Part shown: one piece after another, positions 44,515 through 52,659 of the stretch
How the letters are laid out: the number at the start of each line of letters is the position of its first letter
Position numbering within the stretch: the stretch's first letter is position 1
Assembly (NCBI RefSeq): GCF_020829625.1
Contig: NZ_JAIVFX010000012.1
Span: forward strand, 163,201 to 227,200
Reading direction: 5' to 3'
DNA: 64,000 nucleotides
Source: Nostoc sp. XA010
GTDB taxonomy: Bacteria; Cyanobacteriota; Cyanobacteriia; Cyanobacteriales; Nostocaceae
The notes under the pieces: model-generated
Database searches by the model: none
What the model was told of the DNA's origin: nothing
The model's input: the letters and a program-made list of their open reading frames with translations, nothing else
Program-made: the position numbers and the translations under genes

Positions 44515-45570
44515 TCAACTAAACTGTTCAATAATTCCGCCACCTAACACTTTTTCCCCGTCGTACCATACCGCAGCTTGTCCGGGAGTGATGCTGAATT
44601 GGGGTTCATTAAACACCAAACGCACACGGGAGTTTTCCAACGGAATCACCGTCACTGGTGTAGGCGTTGAACGATAGCGAATTTGCACTTGGGCATGAAT
44701 TGGGGTGGATGGTTCAGCAATAGAAACCCAATTTACCCTTCCTACATTGCATTCTGGCTGAGTTACCTTAGTGCGATCGCCTACTACTACTTTATTATTT
44801 TCCGCATCTAATTCAATTACATACAACGGTTCGGCAGCAGCAATTCCCAAGCCTTTGCGCTGGCCAATGGTGTAGTGATGGACACCATCATGCTGTCCCA
44901 AAATTTTGCCTGTTACATCAACAATATCGCCTGTTTTGGGAGCTAAATATTTATCCAAAAATGCCCGCATGGAACCGTTACTTTCCACTAAGCATAAGTC
45001 TTGACTTTCTGGCTTGTCAGCAGTTTTCAGTCCGTATTCAGTTGCAATGCGGCGGGTGTCAGTTTTTTCTAGTTCGCCCAAAGGAAATATAGTTGCTGCA
45101 AGTAAATCTTGGGACAAATCATAGAGAAAGTATGACTGGTCTTTGTTGCGGTCAACAGCCCTTAATAATTCGTAACGTCCAGTTGCTTCGTCATGGCTAA
45201 TTCGGGCATAATGACCAGTGGCAATGCGATCGCACCCCAATTCTTCACGAGCATACTGCACCATTGGCCCAAACTTCACCGTTTTATTGCACTGGGAGCA
45301 AGGCAATGGCGTGATCCCAGCACTGTAGCCAGTTACCAGGTAATCGACAATATGCGTCTGAAACAGATCCCGAATATCTACAATCTGATGGGGAACGCCC
45401 AGTTGTTCACAGAGTTCAGCCGCGTCGATCATACCTTCAGAGCAACATTGACCTTTGCCTTTCATTAGCCAAAGAGTCAAACCAATCACTTCATAGCCCT
45501 GATGGTGCAGGATAGCTGCGGCGGTGGAACTGTCAACGCCACCAGAAAGACCAACGACGACTTTTTTCAT
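44515..45570 (-). CDS. mnmA: tRNA-specific 2-thiouridylase
   Basis: 351 residues from ATG 45570 (MKKVVVGLSGGVDSS); the longer frame to 45618 is unlikely. PP-loop SGGVDSS (9-15) activates U34 of tRNAs Lys, Glu and Gln with ATP. Catalytic cysteines Cys94 (PCSQCNKTVKF) and Cys193 (ESQDLCLVE) are present, as is the C-terminal tRNA-binding barrel (YTIGQRKGLGI, VRLVFNEPQFSITPGQAAVWY). Sulfur comes from cysteine desulfurase. Standard length; housekeeping gene. Confidence 0.97.
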   Translation of the reverse strand: MKKVVVGLSGGVDSSTAAAILHHQGYEVIGLTLWLMKGKGQCCSEGMIDAAELCEQLGVPHQIVDIRDLFQTHIVDYLVTGYSAGITPLPCSQCNKTVKFGPMVQYAREELGCDRIATGHYARISHDEATGRYELLRAVDRNKDQSYFLYDLSQDLLAATIFPLGELEKTDTRRIATEYGLKTADKPESQDLCLVESNGSMRAFLDKYLAPKTGDIVDVTGKILGQHDGVHHYTIGQRKGLGIAAAEPLYVIELDAENNKVVVGDRTKVTQPECNVGRVNWVSIAEPSTPIHAQVQIRYRSTPTPVTVIPLENSRVRLVFNEPQFSITPGQAAVWYDGEKVLGGGIIEQFS

Positions 45571-45669
45571 ACATTGCACGACACGATAGCTGCGTGGTTG
45601 TCCAATTCTAGCACACACTCTTTCAAAGCCTTGCTATCAAGGCACTTCAGTTTTAAGCTAGCTGAAGGA

Positions 45670-45698
45670 GCGTAGGCGTAGCCCATCGTAGACATCGC
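45670..45698 (-). repeat. 29-bp dispersed repeat, copy 4
   Basis: GCGTAGGCGTAGCCCATCG and following; one base different from copy 2. Intergenic, upstream of mnmA. Confidence 0.7.
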
Positions 45699-45861
45699 TG
45701 TTCACTCTTCTATCACCCTTATCTAAGATTAATTACAGAAGTATTTTTTGCCGCGCAGATGAGCTAATTTTACGTTAACGCTATATAGTTGCTACAACGG
45801 TGAACTAATTAGTTCCTGATGGAAATTATTTAAAAATACTTTGACTACTTTCTAAAGTACT

Positions 45862-46776
45862 ATGTCGAGAGGATTACCAAGTCAATTTATCCCATTTCAG
45901 ATGCTGCGTCGAAGTTCTAAAGATTGGAAGCCCACTATAAAACTTCTCCCCTTGTTAGTGGGAGGATGGTTACTGCTGATTCCCAACAACAAAGTGCTAC
46001 TAGCTCAAGGAGTCGGTGAAATTTTACCGCCACCGGCAATTCCCTTTGGTCAACAGCCATCACCGCAGTTACAACCGGCGGAACCATTACAGTACAATCA
46101 ATTGGAGCAGGATTTTCAGCCCTCCCAACCATTGCAAAACAATCAGTATGGGCAGGATTTTCAGCCTTCCCAACCTTTACAAAACAATCAGTTTGCGCCG
46201 AACTTTCAGCCCTCTCAACCTTCACAGTTTAGCCAATATAACCAGAACTTTGAGCGCTACTCAGTTTACGTAGATGGTAATGATCCCCAGACGCTACAAG
46301 CAATCCGTCAGATTGAACCCAGTGCTTACATTCGCCAATATCAAGGACGGAATGTAATTCAATCAGGCGTTTTTAACAGAGTATCTAACGCCCAACAACG
46401 GGTGAATGAGTTACAGTCACGAGGCATATATAACGCCCGAATTATCAGCTTCGGTAACGGACAGCAAATAGATGTAGGCAATGGAACCTTTGGAGGCGAT
46501 CGCAATAATATAAATCCTCCCAAGCAAGCCTCTAGATATTATGTTGTGATTCCGACCACTCAAGAACAGTTACCTGCGATCGCAGAACAAATTAGACAGA
46601 ATTTAGCCCGATTTAGCCAAGATTTAGGGCGATCTGGCGGAGTCCTCGAAAGGATGCAACCACGAGGGTCACACGTAGCAATAGGGCCTTTCTCTGATCA
46701 ATTCCAAGCTGGAGAATGGAATAAATATCTGCGAAATTTAGGATACAAAAATACCAGGGTTTACTACGGAAAGTGA
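45862..46776 (+). CDS. Exported protein with Gln-rich repeats and SPOR-like C-terminus
   Basis: 304 residues with one hydrophobic N-terminal segment (LLPLLVGGWLLLIP, about 28-41), so anchored or exported. Residues about 69-128 are four 15-residue Gln/Pro/Asn repeats (QPSQPLQNNQYGQDF type), a flexible linker. The C-terminal part has two related units (YSVYVDGNDPQTLQAIRQIE and YYVVIPTTQEQLPAIAEQIR) with the strand-helix pattern of SPOR domains, which bind denuded peptidoglycan. A septal or cell-wall role is likely by family. Confidence 0.72.
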   Translation: MSRGLPSQFIPFQMLRRSSKDWKPTIKLLPLLVGGWLLLIPNNKVLLAQGVGEILPPPAIPFGQQPSPQLQPAEPLQYNQLEQDFQPSQPLQNNQYGQDFQPSQPLQNNQFAPNFQPSQPSQFSQYNQNFERYSVYVDGNDPQTLQAIRQIEPSAYIRQYQGRNVIQSGVFNRVSNAQQRVNELQSRGIYNARIISFGNGQQIDVGNGTFGGDRNNINPPKQASRYYVVIPTTQEQLPAIAEQIRQNLARFSQDLGRSGGVLERMQPRGSHVAIGPFSDQFQAGEWNKYLRNLGYKNTRVYYGK

Positions 46777-46868
46777 AGAAGTGAGGAGCCATTCAATTTA
46801 GATTTTTCCTTCAATCCAAAATCCAAAATCTAAAATCCAAAATTGAATCACTCCCACTCCCTAGATTA

Positions 46869-47096
46869 TTAACGCAGGGATTCAATAATTACTGCTGTTG
46901 TAATTAAACACAACAGGATAATTCCTAGTGGAAGCAAAACCTCTTGTAAAAGGTACAGCAGTATGGGTATGATTTGTAAGATACCTAAACCACTGGATAG
47001 AACATAAGCGATCGCAATACCAAATAGCACCATCAAGAAATATTTCAAGGATTTAGAAGCAAAGCGAAATAGCAGCGTATCTTGATTTGAGTCCAT
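46869..47096 (-). CDS. Small two-helix membrane protein, 75 aa
   Basis: From ATG 47096 (MDSNQDTLLFRFASK). Two hydrophobic stretches (YFLMVLFGIAIAYVLSSGLG and PLGIILLCLITTAVII) separated by a Leu-rich turn. No family recognised. A longer frame to 47162 has an unrelated basic start and is rejected. Confidence 0.55.
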   Translation of the reverse strand: MDSNQDTLLFRFASKSLKYFLMVLFGIAIAYVLSSGLGILQIIPILLYLLQEVLLPLGIILLCLITTAVIIESLR

Positions 47097-47165
47097 AATT
47101 TTACTCACGAAAGTAGCTGATTTTTTAGCAGTGAATATTCTTTTTGATTTCCCATTTCCCATTTA

Positions 47166-47267
47166 ATACCGTTTGTTTGTGAAGCTGCATATATTTACCC
47201 CCCGGTTAAGCCGTCCTCCCTTGTGAAGGGGGGACTGCTTATGTGCATCTTCATAGAAAATTGGTAT
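47166..47267 (+). mobile_element. 102-bp MITE, copy B
   Basis: Same length and ends as copy A (ATACCGTTTGTTTGTGAAG to CTTCATAGAAAATTGGTAT). It lies between two small membrane-protein genes. Confidence 0.75.
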
Positions 47268-47312
47268 AAAAAAGAAGGCTATGGGAAATCGTGCCCAGCC
47301 TGAAGATTAGTT

Positions 47313-47582
47313 TTACACGTCAATATTCACCTGTTTGAGTGAATTATTCAAAGACTGTTGTTGCCTTTGTGGATTGTTTTGCTTTTCATAATTAGCTAAT
47401 AGTTGGAACGAAATAAACAAGCCCAACAACAGCAGCAAAAACGAGCCAAAACCAGAGGAATACTTATTTATTTCTCGCTCAACACCACATTTGAGACAAA
47501 CATATCTATTGGGGTTTCGTGTATCTTGGGCAAAGAGGCACTGATTTTGATTGCAATCATGATGACAATCTCTGTCTAACAT
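47313..47582 (-). CDS. Small zinc-ribbon-like membrane protein, 89 aa
   Basis: Four N-terminal Cys in pairs or near-pairs (HDCNQNQCLFA and YVCLKCGVE) suggest a metal site. They are followed by one membrane helix (GSFLLLLLGLFISFQLL) and a Gln/Asn-rich tail. Two ATGs are adjacent; AGGAGG lies 7 bases before the second (47582), preferred here. Function unknown. Confidence 0.6.
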   Translation of the reverse strand: MLDRDCHHDCNQNQCLFAQDTRNPNRYVCLKCGVEREINKYSSGFGSFLLLLLGLFISFQLLANYEKQNNPQRQQQSLNNSLKQVNIDV

Positions 47583-47872
47583 CATTGAACCTCCTGTAGG
47601 GTAAATGGCTTACATACTTAGTTGTAAATATGCTCTACAGAATCTAGTTAGTTAATACCCACTGCCTGTTTAGTAGACACCACTTTCATGAGTAATTAAT
47701 ATCGGACAGTAACAAGTAATATGTGTGATTTACTAAGCTTGCAGTAGTAGCGCTCTCTAAATCTCTCCTCAACCACCTTTTCTTGACGCTTAACTTAACT
47801 TCGCCTGTATTACTTACAAGAGTAATACAGTCCAGAATGCTTTACAGTCGGATAAAGTAAATTCCCTACCGA

Positions 47873-47933
47873 GTAGGAAAAAGTATTTTGTAGTATGGCG
47901 GGTAGGAAAAAGTAGTAAAAATGTCGTTATAAT
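47873..47933 (+). promoter_or_regulatory. Promoter with two 13-bp direct repeats upstream of the STAND gene
   Basis: GTAGGAAAAAGTA occurs at 47873-47885 and again at 47902-47914, a 29-base period, followed by a consensus TATAAT at 47928-47933, about 30 bases before the ATG. The repeats cover the -35 region and look like binding sites for a regulator. Confidence 0.6.
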
Positions 47934-47962
47934 GAATTACAAATGATACATCAAGTTAACAA

Positions 47963-50341
47963 ATGGGTGTAGAAGAAGCCTTAAAGTTTGTAGATAACTT
48001 GGTTTTTCTCAAGACGGGAGAACATTTAGATAAAACTCAAAGAATTATCTTAGGTCATTTGTGGGAGGACGAAAAGCGGACTTACCAGGATATTGCCAAC
48101 AGCGTTCGTTATACAGAAGCGCATTTAAAAGCAGTTGGTGCAGAACTGTGGCATCTACTATCAAAAGTGCTAGGAGAGAAAGTCTCAAAATCAACCTTCC
48201 AAGGAGTGGTTCAGAGGTTTAAAACAACTCAACAGTCGCAAATAATCCTCGATATTCCTAATCTAGGGGGCAATGGCACTAAACCCCAAGATTTAGATTC
48301 TAACTTTGTGGGGCGCGATCGCCAAATAGCCGAACTCCACACCTTAGTCAATCGGGGACAAAAAGTTATCCTCATTCAGGGTGAAGGTGGTGTTGGCAAA
48401 ACCAGATTAGCACGCAAATATTTTAAAAGTCAAAAATTTAATTTTGTCTTAGAACTGTGGATGGCTACAGAAATCCAAAACCTTACTCCTGTAGAAAGTG
48501 TGGTTGAAGAATGGCTACGGCGGTACTTTAACGAAGAACCGGGAGGAGACTTTGGTATCAGTTTAGAACGACTACGGCGCAAACTCCGAGAACAAACATC
48601 TAAAATTGGGGTATTTATCGATAATCTAGAAACCGCTCTCGATGAAAATGGCAAGTTCCTAGAATATCGTCGCCCTTATGTTGAGCTATTGAGAGTATTA
48701 GCAGATTCAGATGTGCATTCCGTTACTTTAGTAACAAGTCGTGAGCGTTTGCGGGAGTCTAGTGTAGAGGTTCATCTCTATCCACTCGAAGGTTTAGATG
48801 ATGAAGCATGGCGAGAGTTTTTCAGCAGTTGCCACATTAATTGTGATTGTACAATTCTCAGTGAAATGTGCAGAGCTTATGGAGGTAACGCCAAAGCCAT
48901 GCAAATTCTCCGAGGAGCAATATTGACAGATTTTTCTGGTGACATCCACGCCTATTGGCAGGAAAACTCTACAGATTTATTAATGGAAAGAGAGTTAAAA
49001 GATTTAGTCGCCAGTCAATTTAACCGTCTCCAAAAAAATGACTTAGAAGCCTATCGCCTCTTGTGTCGTTTAGGATGCTATCGTTATCAAGATATTCCTT
49101 CCTTACCTATTGAGGGAGTTTTATGTTTGCTTTGGGATGTATCAGAGCAAAAACGTAGAGCTGTAATTAAAGCTCTGCAAGATTTGTCTTTAATAGAAGC
49201 AAAAAAAGGACAATATTGGCTGCATCCGGTAATTCAGGATGAAGCGATTAGTAGATTAAGGTTAGTCAGTGAAGAATGGGAATTAGTAAACCGAAAAGCC
49301 GCAGAATGTTGGACGCAACGAGTTACATCCATCAAAAATATCACAGATGCATTAACAGCTTTAGAAGCTTATTACCACTATGTAGAAATTAGTGATTTTG
49401 AGCAAGCTGGTGATGTAATTTTACAAGGGCGAGGTAAACAGTGGAGTATAGGTTTGCCTTTGGGTTGCTCGTTTTACCAACTGGGACTGCTCCAGAAAAA
49501 CTTCTCTGTAATTAAACGGATAATAGATGATATAAAATCGCCAGAACGACTAATTAGACTTTACAATATCCTTGGCTATACATATCGAATTATCGGATGT
49601 ATTAGAGAAGCTATAGAATGCTATGAAAAATCAGAAGAAGTATTAGGCAAGTTAGATGTCAAGCAAACAAAAATATCTATTTTGTTCAATACAGGGCTTT
49701 GTAAACTTGAATTATGGGAAATACAAGCAGCCGAAGATTGTTTCAATTCTGTTTGTAGCCTTGCTCAGGAGAATAGCAACCTTGATGATTATATGACTTA
49801 TGCTCAATGCTGTCTAGCTTTGATAAAATCACGCTCTGGTAGCAGAGAAGATGCCTTTAATCTTGCTGAAGTTGCCTTTTCTGCTATGTCATCATCAACT
49901 AGAGTGACTTTATGGGGAATAGGGCATAGTTTAGTAACTCTCTGCTTAACTTATAAAAATTTAGGTAATCTGAAAAAATCCTTTGAGTTATGCCAACGAG
50001 CTATACTTCATTCTGAACAAAACAACTTTACCCAAATTAAGGCTAAAGCTATAAGTTGTCTGGCTGAACTTTTTCGAGAACAGGGAGAATTTACCAGAGC
50101 AATTTTTTATCATTCAGAAACGATAGAAATTCTTAATAAAATTGGTGCTAAATCAGACTTAGCTGAGGCTTATTATCAGTTGGGATTAACTCATAAAAGA
50201 ATGGGTGAAATTGCTCAAAGTAGGGAAAGTTTTGTGAACGCGATGTCTGCGACGGGCTACGCTTACGCACTTTTTAACGAAATGCAAGCACCCAAGCAAG
50301 TCGAGAAAGTACAAATAGCAATGAAATGTTTTGAACTTTAG
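47963..50341 (+). CDS. STAND ATPase: HTH, NB-ARC and TPR domains
   Basis: 792 residues. Residues 1-85 are the helix-turn-helix module seen at the N-terminus of many cyanobacterial NB-ARC proteins (TYQDIANSVRYTEAHLKAVG). NB-ARC follows: FVGRD (116-120), Walker A GEGGVGKT (140-147), Walker B GVFIDN (Asp220), a LVTSRER sensor and a winged-helix region. From about 480 there are TPR helices (LYNILGYTYRIIGCIREAIE, AYYQLGLTHKRMGEIAQSRE). STAND proteins assemble when the sensor repeats bind a ligand; bacterial relatives include anti-phage proteins and regulators. No effector domain other than the HTH is visible. Residues 760-769 derive from a 29-bp dispersed repeat. Confidence 0.85.
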   Translation: MGVEEALKFVDNLVFLKTGEHLDKTQRIILGHLWEDEKRTYQDIANSVRYTEAHLKAVGAELWHLLSKVLGEKVSKSTFQGVVQRFKTTQQSQIILDIPNLGGNGTKPQDLDSNFVGRDRQIAELHTLVNRGQKVILIQGEGGVGKTRLARKYFKSQKFNFVLELWMATEIQNLTPVESVVEEWLRRYFNEEPGGDFGISLERLRRKLREQTSKIGVFIDNLETALDENGKFLEYRRPYVELLRVLADSDVHSVTLVTSRERLRESSVEVHLYPLEGLDDEAWREFFSSCHINCDCTILSEMCRAYGGNAKAMQILRGAILTDFSGDIHAYWQENSTDLLMERELKDLVASQFNRLQKNDLEAYRLLCRLGCYRYQDIPSLPIEGVLCLLWDVSEQKRRAVIKALQDLSLIEAKKGQYWLHPVIQDEAISRLRLVSEEWELVNRKAAECWTQRVTSIKNITDALTALEAYYHYVEISDFEQAGDVILQGRGKQWSIGLPLGCSFYQLGLLQKNFSVIKRIIDDIKSPERLIRLYNILGYTYRIIGCIREAIECYEKSEEVLGKLDVKQTKISILFNTGLCKLELWEIQAAEDCFNSVCSLAQENSNLDDYMTYAQCCLALIKSRSGSREDAFNLAEVAFSAMSSSTRVTLWGIGHSLVTLCLTYKNLGNLKKSFELCQRAILHSEQNNFTQIKAKAISCLAELFREQGEFTRAIFYHSETIEILNKIGAKSDLAEAYYQLGLTHKRMGEIAQSRESFVNAMSATGYAYALFNEMQAPKQVEKVQIAMKCFEL
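50240..50268 (+). repeat. 29-bp dispersed repeat, copy 5, inside the STAND gene
   Basis: GCGATGTCTGCGACGGGCTA and following, in the same orientation as copy 1. It encodes AMSATGYAYA within a TPR helix near the C-terminus and keeps the frame. Confidence 0.7.
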
Positions 50342-50403
50342 CCTAAATACCCGTTACAAAACTTAATTATGTTAGCGACGCAGGAGCGTCATTACGAATT
50401 ATT

Positions 50404-51000
50404 TTAACCATGTTCTCGAATCACTTGGCTAAACTCATTAACTGCATCATACTGATCCGCCATACGCGAATACTGCGCCAGCAATTCTATATCTAACTCC
50501 GGCAAAAAAGAACTTTTGGATGCTTTTTCATATTCCTCATCTCGCGAACAATAGACGGAAAGTAGCCCATCTTCCCAAAACCAGACTTCTGGAGCTTTCA
50601 GACGCTTGTATATCTCCAACTTATTAATGCCGCCACTGGTGACAATAATCTCAATAATCAAATCTGGAATCGGTTTTTTAGCCCCAAAGTTATAAGACTC
50701 ATCTGGTTCTCGTCGCGTACCATCTTTGCGTTTGCCGAGTGTAGCACTTCCTCTAACGTAGAAGCGAATTTTCTTTTCTCTTAGGTATGCCTCTAATAAA
50801 AGACTTGTAGTACTTTTAGCATCTTCATGGTCATCAGAAAGTGGGGACATAATTTCTAAAATTCCATCTAAATAAGTTAGTCGCGCACCTGTACCTTCTA
50901 GGTTTACATCTAGCTTTTCTAGTTGATCCCAATTGACGTTATACAGCAAAACATAGGAAGTCTTTGGAGTGACAGGTTTGGCGATGACTGGGGAATTCAT
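50404..51000 (-). CDS. Uma2-family (DUF820) putative endonuclease 2
   Basis: 198 residues: GTGARLTYLDGILEIMSPLS, then RREPDESYNFG and PDLIIEIIVTSGGINKLEIY (acidic-E core), and LKAPEVWFWEDGLLSVY. Divergently paired with another Uma2 gene 85 bp away. Role unknown. Confidence 0.82.
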   Translation of the reverse strand: MNSPVIAKPVTPKTSYVLLYNVNWDQLEKLDVNLEGTGARLTYLDGILEIMSPLSDDHEDAKSTTSLLLEAYLREKKIRFYVRGSATLGKRKDGTRREPDESYNFGAKKPIPDLIIEIIVTSGGINKLEIYKRLKAPEVWFWEDGLLSVYCSRDEEYEKASKSSFLPELDIELLAQYSRMADQYDAVNEFSQVIREHG

Positions 51001-51085
51001 GGGGCGATCGCTCCTGGAGAGGTCTATAAGTATTACGGTATAGTAATTCTAGGCAAAATAAAGCGATCGCTCCTACAGAGGTTTT

Positions 51086-51628
51086 ATGTCCCTGACGCCT
51101 GAAGACTTGGAACAAATGCAGCAACAGCATCCCGACTATCGCATGGAACTAGTCAAGGGTAATATTATTGTTATGAGTCCATCAGGATATGAATCAGATG
51201 AGGTCGCAGCTGAAATGGTAGCCCAGTTACGTAACTGGGTTAGACCGCGCAAACTGGGACGAACAGCAGCTTCTAGCGCCGGTTTCAGGTTGCCAAATTC
51301 AAATTTACGCGCACCGGATGCCTCATTTGTTTTAGCCGAACGCTTGCGTCGCAGTCCCAAGTCTTTTGCTCAATTGGCTCCCGATTTGACTGTAGAGGTG
51401 AAGTCTCCTAGTGATAATTTAGAGGATTTGAGAGCCAAGATTCAAGAATTTCTGAGTTTGGGAACTAAGGTAGGAATTTTGCTCAATCCAGATGAGCGGA
51501 TTGTTGAAGTCTACAACTTTGGACAAGAAGCAATAGTACTTCATGATGGCGATATTTTAACAGTTCCCGAACTGCTCCCAGGATGGGAAGTACCAATTGC
51601 AGATTTGTGGCCTCTAGAGTTTGACTAG
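51086..51628 (+). CDS. Uma2-family (DUF820) putative endonuclease 3
   Basis: 180 residues: YRMELVKGNIIVMSPSG, LRAPDASFVLAERL, LAPDLTVEVKSPSDNLEDLR (D...E-x-K core, which is complete here) and GILLNPDERIVEVYNF. AGAGG lies 4-5 bases before the ATG. Of the three Uma2 genes in the window this one has the most canonical active-site motif. Confidence 0.85.
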   Translation: MSLTPEDLEQMQQQHPDYRMELVKGNIIVMSPSGYESDEVAAEMVAQLRNWVRPRKLGRTAASSAGFRLPNSNLRAPDASFVLAERLRRSPKSFAQLAPDLTVEVKSPSDNLEDLRAKIQEFLSLGTKVGILLNPDERIVEVYNFGQEAIVLHDGDILTVPELLPGWEVPIADLWPLEFD

Positions 51629-51718
51629 GATAGTGGTAACAATTCAAAATTCAAAATTAAAGACATTTTCAAACAGGGATTTAAACCCCAACTGTAGCAA
51701 GATCCTCCAGGGTAACTG

Positions 51719-51793
51719 AGACTGCGTGTAGACGTAGGGGGCTTAAACTCTTTAATTTCCGATAAAACTATCAAGATTTGGCAACTGCGATAG
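51719..51793 (+). pseudogene. Terminal fragment of a WD40-repeat protein
   Basis: A 25-codon frame ends GLNSLISDKTIKIWQLR then TAG, the usual last strands of a WD40 C-terminal blade. No upstream coding region remains. Separate from the relic near 5.4 kb. Confidence 0.5.
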
Positions 51794-51862
51794 TGATTTA
51801 GTCCCCGATCAACTAAGGGACGGTAGAATATACCTAATTTTCGTAGCTTCAAAAGCCAAACT

Positions 51863-52609
51863 ATGACGATGCATTCCACACTCCAACGTGCATTTACTAA
51901 CCGCCGCGTCCTGAAAGTGATTAGCGGCTTGAATAACTTCGACGCCGCTAGCGTTGCTGCTACTGTTAAAGCTGCTGAATTTGGCGGCGCTACTTTTGTC
52001 GATATTGCCGCCGATGCAGCTTTGGTACAGCTAGCTAAAAGTTTGACAAATTTACCAATTTGTGTTTCAGCAGTAGAACCAGAAAAATTTGTGCAAGCTG
52101 TCGCAGCTGGTGCTGATTTAATTGAAATCGGGAATTTTGATTCCTTCTATGCTCAAGGACGCCGCTTTGAGGCTCCAGAAGTGCTAGCGCTGACTCAGCA
52201 AACCCGCGCTCTCCTCCCGGAAATTACCCTATCTGTTACCGTTCCCCACATTTTGGAACTAGATCAACAGGTACACTTAGCAGAAGAACTGGTGAAAGCT
52301 GGAGCAGATATTATCCAAACCGAAGGCGGTACTAGCAGTAACCCAGTTCACCCTGGAACACTAGGATTAATTGAAAAAGCTGCTCCCACCTTGGCAGCAG
52401 CTTTTGAGATTTCCCGTGTGGTGTCAGTACCAGTATTGTGTGCTTCAGGCATTTCTAACGTTACCGCACCATTAGCGATCGCAGCTGGTGCTGCTGGTGT
52501 TGGTGTTGGTTCTGCCATCAACCAACTCAATAGCGAAATAGCAATGATTGCTGCTGTGCGTGGCTTAGTAGAAGCCTTAGCGACTGCTAGCAACCGCGCG
52601 ATCGCTTAG
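51863..52609 (+). CDS. ycf23: Ycf23 family (DUF561) protein
   Basis: 248 residues with a TIM-barrel pattern (VISGLNNFDAASVAATVKAA, ADLIEIGNFDSFYAQG, GADIIQTEGGTSSNP, VLCASGISNVTAPLAIAAGA, GVGVGSAINQL). Homologues are encoded in red-algal and related plastids as ycf23 and in all cyanobacteria; the function is unknown, though barrel and phosphate-loop motifs suggest an enzyme. Start at ATG 51863, though MHSTLQRAFTNRR two codons later is equally possible. Confidence 0.88.
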   Translation: MTMHSTLQRAFTNRRVLKVISGLNNFDAASVAATVKAAEFGGATFVDIAADAALVQLAKSLTNLPICVSAVEPEKFVQAVAAGADLIEIGNFDSFYAQGRRFEAPEVLALTQQTRALLPEITLSVTVPHILELDQQVHLAEELVKAGADIIQTEGGTSSNPVHPGTLGLIEKAAPTLAAAFEISRVVSVPVLCASGISNVTAPLAIAAGAAGVGVGSAINQLNSEIAMIAAVRGLVEALATASNRAIA

Positions 52610-52659
52610 TTTTTAATGGGGAGTGGTGAGATATTAAAATTCCCTACTCCCTACTCCCC

